Assembly: GCF_009677585.1 (NCBI RefSeq)
Contig: NZ_WKYV01000006.1
Coordinates: 124,001 to 188,000 of the forward strand
Reading direction: 5' to 3'
From: Lactonifactor sp. BIOML-A5
GTDB taxonomy: Bacteria; Bacillota; Clostridia; Lachnospirales; Lachnospiraceae
Length of the DNA stretch: 64,000 nt
Part shown: positions 60,595 to 64,000 of the stretch, piece after piece
Layout of the letters: each line of letters begins with the position of its first letter
How positions within the stretch are numbered: the stretch's first letter is position 1
Made by a program: the position numbers and the translations under genes
Notes under the pieces: generated by a model
What the model saw: the letters and a program-made list of their open reading frames with translations, nothing else
What the model was told of the DNA's origin: nothing
The model's database searches: none

Positions 60595-60649
60595 AAAATA
60601 CTTATATGAGTCAGTGGGTTAGAAATGTACTGACTCATATAAGTATTTT
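60595..60649. repeat. Perfect 21-bp inverted repeat
   Basis: Arms 60595-60615 and 60629-60649 pair perfectly, loop of 13, then TTATG. Long AT-rich arms suggest an element end or a terminator; it is just before the SOS promoter. An AAAGGAG followed by a five-codon frame (GTG AAA ATA CTT ATA TGA) enters the first arm. Confidence 0.7.
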
Positions 60650-60655
60650 TATGAC

Positions 60656-60704
60656 TTGACACCAGAACATATATTCGATATAATATAAAAAGAACATATG
60701 TTTG
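60656..60704 (+). promoter_or_regulatory. LexA-controlled consensus promoter
   Basis: TTGACA at 60656-60661, 17-base spacer, TATAAT at 60679-60684, an exact consensus. Two LexA-type boxes overlap it: GAACATATATTC (60665-60676) within the spacer and GAACATATGTTTG (60692-60704) at the transcription start. Both fit the Gram-positive SOS box CGAACRNRYGTTYG with small differences. So the downstream small genes should be DNA-damage induced. Confidence 0.75.
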
Positions 60705-60764
60705 TAAATATTATTATCATTTGAGGGGACAATATAATAACAGCAAAATAAGGAGATGACAGTA

Positions 60765-61061
60765 GTGCCCAAGAATTTTAATATGGATGCAATGACCATC
60801 CACGAGGTAGCCAATCCTAAGATGCACTTGTACCGCTCTATAAGCGTCATAGCGACATTCAATCGCAAAGGTGATATGGAACCTGTCGCAATACGTTTTG
60901 AAACCGAAAACGAGCGATTTGACGTCCGTATAGACCGTGTAGTGTCATCAAGTAAAGAATGGGATACTATCCTGTTCCAATGTTTGGTAACGGTTGGCAA
61001 TCAGCAACAGCAGATAAAACTTGCTTATGAGATTAGCGAACATATCTGGCGGCTAATCTAG
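60765..61061 (+). CDS. Small SOS-regulated protein
   Basis: A 98-residue protein from GTG 60765, which has AGGAG 9 bases before it (the ATG at 60756 touches that site). It reads as a beta-rich single domain: MHLYRSISVIATFNRKGDMEPVAIRF and a C-terminal FQCLVTVGNQQQQIKLAYEI. No family named with certainty; similar small genes may accompany Y-family polymerases or LexA-regulated element operons. Under the LexA-type promoter. Followed 12 bp later by the 54-residue protein. Confidence 0.7.
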   Translation: MPKNFNMDAMTIHEVANPKMHLYRSISVIATFNRKGDMEPVAIRFETENERFDVRIDRVVSSSKEWDTILFQCLVTVGNQQQQIKLAYEISEHIWRLI

Positions 61062-61073
61062 AAAGGAGCATGT

Positions 61074-61238
61074 ATGATTTTTGAGAACGAAAATGCAAGA
61101 TTGTTATTCGAAGCAGTAAAGCATCATTATCTAAACTTTACACTTGCTCCGGGCGAGGAGGAATTGACAGAAGAAAAAGCTTTGACAATGTACTGGGCAG
61201 CGGCCAAATCCAGAAAAATTAAAATAAATGTCGCATAA
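61074..61238 (+). CDS. Small acidic helical protein in SOS operon
   Basis: A 54-residue protein, ATG with AAAGGAG 7 bases before it. Sequence is helical and charged: ENARLLFEAVKHHYLNFTLA, then EELTEEKALTMYWAAAKSRK. It is in the same unit as the preceding gene, 12 bp after. Could be a regulator or a partner of the 98-residue protein. Family not recognised. Confidence 0.65.
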   Translation: MIFENENARLLFEAVKHHYLNFTLAPGEEELTEEKALTMYWAAAKSRKIKINVA

Positions 61239-61254
61239 CAGGGTAAAGTTTGAC

Positions 61255-61283
61255 TTGATAAAGGATGTTGTCCGTTATATGAT
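61255..61283 (+). promoter_or_regulatory. Promoter of the coiled-coil gene
   Basis: TTGATA at 61255-61260, 17-base spacer, TATGAT at 61278-61283. The -10 lies inside ATATGA-TAT-TCATAT, a palindrome that may be a repressor site. Confidence 0.55.
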
Positions 61284-61312
61284 ATTCATATAAAATACAG
61301 GAGGACAACGTA

Positions 61313-61534
61313 ATGGGAAGAAGACCAAAAAACATGACAACAATCCAAAGGCTGGAGTTTGTAGAGCAGCAGATTGCGGACAAGGAGTCTGAACTGAAAG
61401 ATTTAAAAGCCGAATTAAGACAACTGAAGAAAAAGAAAGAAGAAGAGGATATGGCGGCTCTGTATCTGGAAATTCAGAAGCAGGGATTATCCATTGAAGA
61501 TGCGTTGAATAAAATTACATCCGAACAACAGTAA
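61313..61534 (+). CDS. Small coiled-coil protein
   Basis: A 73-residue protein: a basic start (GRRPKNMTTIQRLEF) followed by a long charged heptad region (EQQIADKESELKDLKAELRQ and LKKKKEEEDMAAL) and an acidic end (SIEDALNKITSE). One dimeric coiled coil is predicted. It looks like the small accessory proteins of Clostridia mobile elements. Ribosome site is AGGAGG 8 bases before ATG. Function unknown. Confidence 0.7.
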   Translation: MGRRPKNMTTIQRLEFVEQQIADKESELKDLKAELRQLKKKKEEEDMAALYLEIQKQGLSIEDALNKITSEQQ

Positions 61535-61631
61535 ATACATGAAAGGGTCTAGTAATAGGCTCTTTTTGTTTGGCAAAACAAGATAGATATTACTGAGGAA
61601 TACCAATGAATAGTAAATATACTGTTTAAAT

Positions 61632-61659
61632 AAAAAAGAGGCATAATAGCCTCTTTTTT
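61632..61659. terminator. Bidirectional terminator
   Basis: AAAAAAGAGGC, loop ATAATA, GCCTCTTTTTT: perfect 11-bp stem with A and T tracts, working in both directions. Serves the coiled-coil gene and the minus-strand recombinase remnant. Confidence 0.92.
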
Positions 61660-61677
61660 AGAAATAATAATTTTTGC

Positions 61678-61706
61678 ATTTCAATCCACGGGAGTTTCCT
61701 CCCGAT
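61678..61706 (-). CRISPR. Single type I-C-like CRISPR repeat (solitary)
   Basis: On the minus strand the sequence ends CTCCCGTGGATTGAAAT, with a GGGAG/CTCCC stem and GAAA-containing loop, beginning ATCGGGAGGAAACTCCC. Type I-C repeats have a GTCG start, a GC-rich stem and end in GTGGATTGAAAT. No second repeat, spacer or cas gene is present, so it is a lone repeat unit, 26 bp downstream of the recombinase fragment's stop. Confidence 0.4.
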
Positions 61707-61731
61707 TTGCATAGAGTGTTGATATCTGCAA

Positions 61732-62290
61732 TTATAATTCGTTCAGGATTATATTGACTTTATCGTCGTCTATTTCTATTCGCTTAATCAGAAGACTTAA
61801 ACAAGCGCGCTTCTCTTCAAGGCTCCCTCCGTTTAAAACCGAGATAAATTTATCCCTGGCTTGCAACAATTCTTCTATACTAATGTGCCGTTGCTGCGGA
61901 ATTTCTGCGGTTTGGAGGGTTTCTTTTTCCTTATATAAGTCATCGACTTTTTTGGAAATGATATCTATTGGGATGCTACCGAGTTGATACAGGTCGAGCA
62001 TCCTTCCAATCTGTTTATCAATTTCCGTTATTCGCTTAGAGTAATCAGGCGCAGGCACATCGTTTACTGCCTCTTTTTCAAGTGATTCAAATTCAAAATG
62101 ACAAATATAGTCTGTTACAACGGCATCCAGGTCAGGAATTTTCCACTTCTTATTTTTGCAATTCGGATCTACTATATATTTTTTATCACCTTTTGTCCTG
62201 CTATAACAGGAATAGTTTCCGTGTTCTCCGTGAAATCTTGCTCCGCATTTCCCGCAATAGATAAATCCAGATAGCAAGGTGCTGGCTGAT
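61732..62290 (-). pseudogene. C-terminal part of a large serine recombinase, truncated
   Basis: The minus strand from about 62290 reads STLLSGFIYCGKCGARFHGEHG, the recombinase zinc-ribbon start (two of four cysteines), then a C in NCKNKKW, and a long coiled-coil region (ITEIDKQIGRMLDLYQLG) followed by EEKRACLSLLIKRIEI, all typical of the C-terminal half of TnpX/Bxb1-like integrases. The catalytic N-terminal domain and the recombinase domain are missing. Upstream the frame runs into unrelated sequence belonging to an opposite-strand gene. So a deletion or insertion has cut it at about 62,277. Confidence 0.8.
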
Positions 62291-62530
62291 TGGGTAGAAA
62301 ACTGGAAGACTGACCAGCTGGAGACGATCCGGAAATTAAAATGGGCAGTCGTCCGCAATGACAGGGAAAAAGCCATGCAGATGATAGGGCAGTTAGAGGG
62401 ATTGTCTGATAAGCGTTTCGCGGCGCTGGAAAACGTTCTTAAAACGCTCTCTGACCCCGAACGCAAGCTGAAAACTATGGAAGAAGTCCAACGGCATGAA
62501 GAGGAGTATTTAAGGCAAAATGGTCAATAA
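62279..62530 (+). pseudogene. C-terminal fragment of an unidentified helical protein
   Basis: An 83-residue frame (GTG at 62279 without a good ribosome site) that is strongly helical: TDQLETIRKLKWAVVRND, LSDKRFAALENVLKTLSDPE, RKLKTMEEVQRHEEEYLRQ. It starts exactly where the recombinase fragment ends. Probably the end of a longer element protein that lost its front in the same event. Family not recognised. Confidence 0.5.
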
Positions 62531-62533
62531 CTC

Positions 62534-62562
62534 TTGTCATGCTGTAATGCATGTGTTACAAT
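62534..62562 (+). promoter_or_regulatory. Promoter of an orphan transcript
   Basis: TTGTCA at 62534-62539, 17-base spacer, TACAAT at 62557-62562. No open frame follows; the transcript would be about 145 bases up to the terminator at 62690-62715. Confidence 0.7.
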
Positions 62563-62569
62563 ATATCTA

Positions 62570-62715
62570 AGTTTAGGAGGCGACTCCTGAGCGGTCAGGA
62601 CTTAATAATCCTGTGGATCGAAATATTAATGTTGCTAATTAAGCAGGTGAAAACCTTGCACATAGACTGTTTATATCTGCAAAGCTAAACCCCGGACGAA
62701 TAGCCCGGGGCTTTT
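62570..62715 (+). ncRNA. Putative structured small RNA
   Basis: Between the promoter and an intrinsic terminator (CCCCGG 62690-62695 with CCGGGG 62705-62710, then CTTTT). Predicted parts in order: AGGAG-GCGA-CTCCT with a GNRA tetraloop; CAGGA-CTTAATAA-TCCTG; TTAAT-GTTGCTA-ATTAA; GCAGGT-GAAA-ACCTTGC with a GNRA loop and one bulge; a linker; the terminator. It does not match riboswitch or SRP/6S/tmRNA patterns I know. The terminator overlaps the 3' end of the minus-strand 59-residue gene. Confidence 0.6.
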
Positions 62716-62894
62716 CAATGCAAATACATATATGGATTCACCCGCCTACGGGGAGGCTCCGGGACATGCGCAGCCACTTTTGCCTCTTCCTGCGTCCGGT
62801 ACAGCCTACTTTTACGCAGACGGATGCCTTTACCATAATCATACCTAACAACGCAGAAATCGCCGGCGATTAACTCATCGGGGATATGTAACAT
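62715..62894 (-). CDS. Small basic protein coupled to the GNAT gene
   Basis: A 59-residue protein (LHIPDELIAGDFCVVRYDYG, then KGIRLRKSRLYRTQEEAK and a Pro/Arg-rich end). Its ATG overlaps the stop of the upstream GNAT gene (TAATG), so translation is coupled. Beta-strand start then basic tail; could bind nucleic acid. Family not recognised. It is the third gene of a minus-strand unit with the GNAT and the small 57-residue protein. Confidence 0.55.
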   Translation of the reverse strand: MLHIPDELIAGDFCVVRYDYGKGIRLRKSRLYRTQEEAKVAAHVPEPPRRRVNPYMYLH

Positions 62895-63502
62895 TACAAT
62901 ATTGCAAATAATTGTATGAGATATTCTCCATCTATTCCGGTTTCATCTCTATCCAATAATCGCTTTCCGAAAATTTTAAAACCATTCTCCTGATAAAATT
63001 CTAATAGCTTTTCCTTTTCTTCACATTCTAGATATACAAAACGGCCTCCTATTTCATTTTGCACCAGCTTTACTTTTTCTACTGCTAATGCCAGTAACTC
63101 ATTGCCTGAAATCAAACAATTGTTTCCATCTGCATAATTCTTGCCTAGTTGTCCTATTAATGGGGCCGGGACTATATATTCATTATCATCATGACTGTTT
63201 ATCCCCTGAGCACGCAGCCTTTTTCCAACACTTTTTGATACCGCTTTCTTATCTACCTTTATAACCTTTGGCGCTACCGTATAATAACCAACCAATTCTT
63301 TTTCCGTTTGGTCATCTGATACCCAGAACACCAGATGCGTTTTAGCGAACCCTCTTTTCGAGAATTCTATGGCCTTATTTCTGATAAAATCTTCTACATC
63401 CTTATTCATAGGACAAGAAAAACTGGAGAGAATAGATTTTACATCATCCTCTCCAAGCATATCCGTTAAATCGCTTAAATTAAATTGAACAAACTGCGGC
63501 AT
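62894..63502 (-). CDS. GNAT-domain protein, possible toxin
   Basis: A 202-residue protein. The central and C-terminal parts look like a GNAT fold: THLVFWVSDDQTEKELVGYYTVA (strands 2-3), PLIGQLGKNY with an acetyl-CoA-like loop, LALAVEKVKLVQNEIGGRFVYLECEE and EFYQENGFKIFGKR (motif B, YQxxGF). This pattern, YTVAP then IGQLG, is like that of the GNAT toxins and their relatives. The N-terminal 45 residues are helical (LSDLTDMLGEDDVKSIL). Starts 2 bases after the stop of a 57-residue gene, like toxin after antitoxin. Confidence 0.75.
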   Translation of the reverse strand: MPQFVQFNLSDLTDMLGEDDVKSILSSFSCPMNKDVEDFIRNKAIEFSKRGFAKTHLVFWVSDDQTEKELVGYYTVAPKVIKVDKKAVSKSVGKRLRAQGINSHDDNEYIVPAPLIGQLGKNYADGNNCLISGNELLALAVEKVKLVQNEIGGRFVYLECEEKEKLLEFYQENGFKIFGKRLLDRDETGIDGEYLIQLFAIL

Positions 63503-63504
63503 AT

Positions 63505-63678
63505 TTACTTTTTACCAAAGAATTCTTTGATTTTATCTCCTGTAATTTCTGTACATTCCCGGCTCAATTGCACCGATGTGTATTTCTTTGCTCCTGCATT
63601 TTCCAAGGCTTCCACGAATGTACGGGCAAGTCGCTTATCTTTGATATCAACATTTTTTAACATGCTCTTCGTTGCCAT
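63505..63678 (-). CDS. Small protein, candidate antitoxin
   Basis: A 57-residue protein from ATG 63678 (GGGAGGTGG before it). Sequence: ATKSMLKNVDIKDKRLARTF, VEALENAGAKKYTSVQLSREC, ending in FFGKK. It has no visible ribbon-helix-helix or HTH. Ordered before a GNAT gene with a 2-base gap, as in type II toxin-antitoxin pairs. Promoter on this strand: TTGATA (63800-63795), 16-base spacer, TATAAT (63778-63773), giving a leader of about 90 bases. Confidence 0.65.
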   Translation of the reverse strand: MATKSMLKNVDIKDKRLARTFVEALENAGAKKYTSVQLSRECTEITGDKIKEFFGKK

Positions 63679-64000
63679 ACGTTCCACCTCCCTAATTTTA
63701 TACAGCTACACCATTTAAATTGACATAATCAATACAACTTATTATATTTTATAATTCACTATTTGTGATTATATTATACATCATTCTGTACAAATATCAA
63801 TGCAAAACCGTGCTTTATTTAAAAAAAGTTCATCTTTTTGCACTTATCTTAATTCATTCGTTTTTTATCCAGGACGCTGGCCCCACGTGAATGATACGGC
63901 AGGTTATATGACCTGCCTTTTTTATTGCCGGCATATAGGTTCCGGGGTCCCGGTATTATTTGTGACAGGCTCCCGATACCCCGTGATGATAGCCTGACGC
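63679..64000. other. Gene-free window end with promoter and terminator
   Basis: Holds the minus-strand promoter of the small-protein/GNAT unit (63773-63800) and, on the plus strand, a terminator hairpin GGCAGGT-TATATG-ACCTGCC (63898-63917) followed by TTTTTTATT. No plus-strand gene is seen before that terminator. Sequence after it to 64,000 shows nothing I can name. Confidence 0.55.

Noticed and set aside
62584..62650. tRNA-like arm (CAGGA-CTTAATAA-TCCTG)
   Set aside because: The loop is eight bases and no acceptor, D or T arms pair, so it is not a tRNA; kept as part of the ncRNA.
63800..63997. 65-codon plus-strand frame at the window end
   Set aside because: It runs through a terminator hairpin with T-tract at 63898-63926 and has no ribosome site.

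Overview
The window looks like a chromosome segment of a Gram-positive anaerobe of the Clostridia, most likely a Lachnospiraceae-type gut bacterium. This is inferred from strong AGGAGG ribosome binding sites, TTGACA-N17-TATAAT promoters, many oxygen-sensitive Fe-S and flavin enzymes, butyrate-kinase-type energy genes, ROK and BglG-type regulators, and a BceS-type sensor. Species cannot be read from the sequence.

Layout. (1) 1-7.9 kb: the end of a sugar ABC permease (frameshifted), an aldo/keto reductase, and a reductive block of iron-sulfur flavoprotein, nitroreductase, fumarate-reductase-like flavoprotein, NuoG/GltD-type fusion and NuoF-like Fe-S protein. These could carry electrons from NAD(P)H to an unsaturated or nitro substrate. 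(2) 7.9-18.7 kb: sugar or cyclitol catabolism with two ROK regulators, two Gfo/Idh/MocA dehydrogenases, three TIM-barrel isomerases and a GPH-type symporter, interrupted by a small DUF2089/SHOCT-like regulatory trio. (3) 18.8-29.8 kb: a TetR-acpS pair facing an eight-gene operon with a CocE/NonD hydrolase, an atypical acyl carrier protein, a phosphotransacylase, a butyrate-type kinase, Fe-alcohol dehydrogenase, MFS carrier, D-2-hydroxyacid dehydrogenase and an Old-Yellow-Enzyme/FadH-type reductase. This is the best candidate for an undescribed pathway: acyl-ACP to acyl-phosphate to ATP. (4) 29.8-38.4 kb: FGGY kinase, Zn-alcohol dehydrogenase, BglG-like regulator, class II aldolase, MBL hydrolase, SDR and a PanB-like protein.

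(5) 38.4-41.5 kb: a LuxR regulator divergent from a two-gene chaperone unit, a stand-alone trigger-factor-C-terminus-like protein plus a divergent GroEL paralog with no GroES beside it. (6) 41.5-56.3 kb: tRNA-Leu(CAA), a betaine/choline-type ABC system with fused permease and binding protein, a CAP-domain secreted protein, peptide deformylase, a heterodimeric ABC exporter, an AKR/MBL/Sfp-PPTase operon, a BceRS-like two-component system, MscL with a zinc ribbon, and an SGNH esterase.

(7) 56.3-64 kb is AT-rich, gene-poor and mosaic. It holds remnants of integrative elements: an oriT-like segment, tandem 11-bp repeats, an SOS/LexA-controlled pair of small genes, a truncated large serine recombinase, a lone type I-C-like CRISPR repeat, an orphan promoter-terminator unit that looks like a structured ncRNA, and a GNAT/small-protein pair arranged like a toxin-antitoxin module.

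Two reading frames (near 437 and 59,227) are both broken by what looks like loss of one G from a run of five. This could be real decay, slippage or a sequencing error, and should be kept in mind when reading the broken genes.
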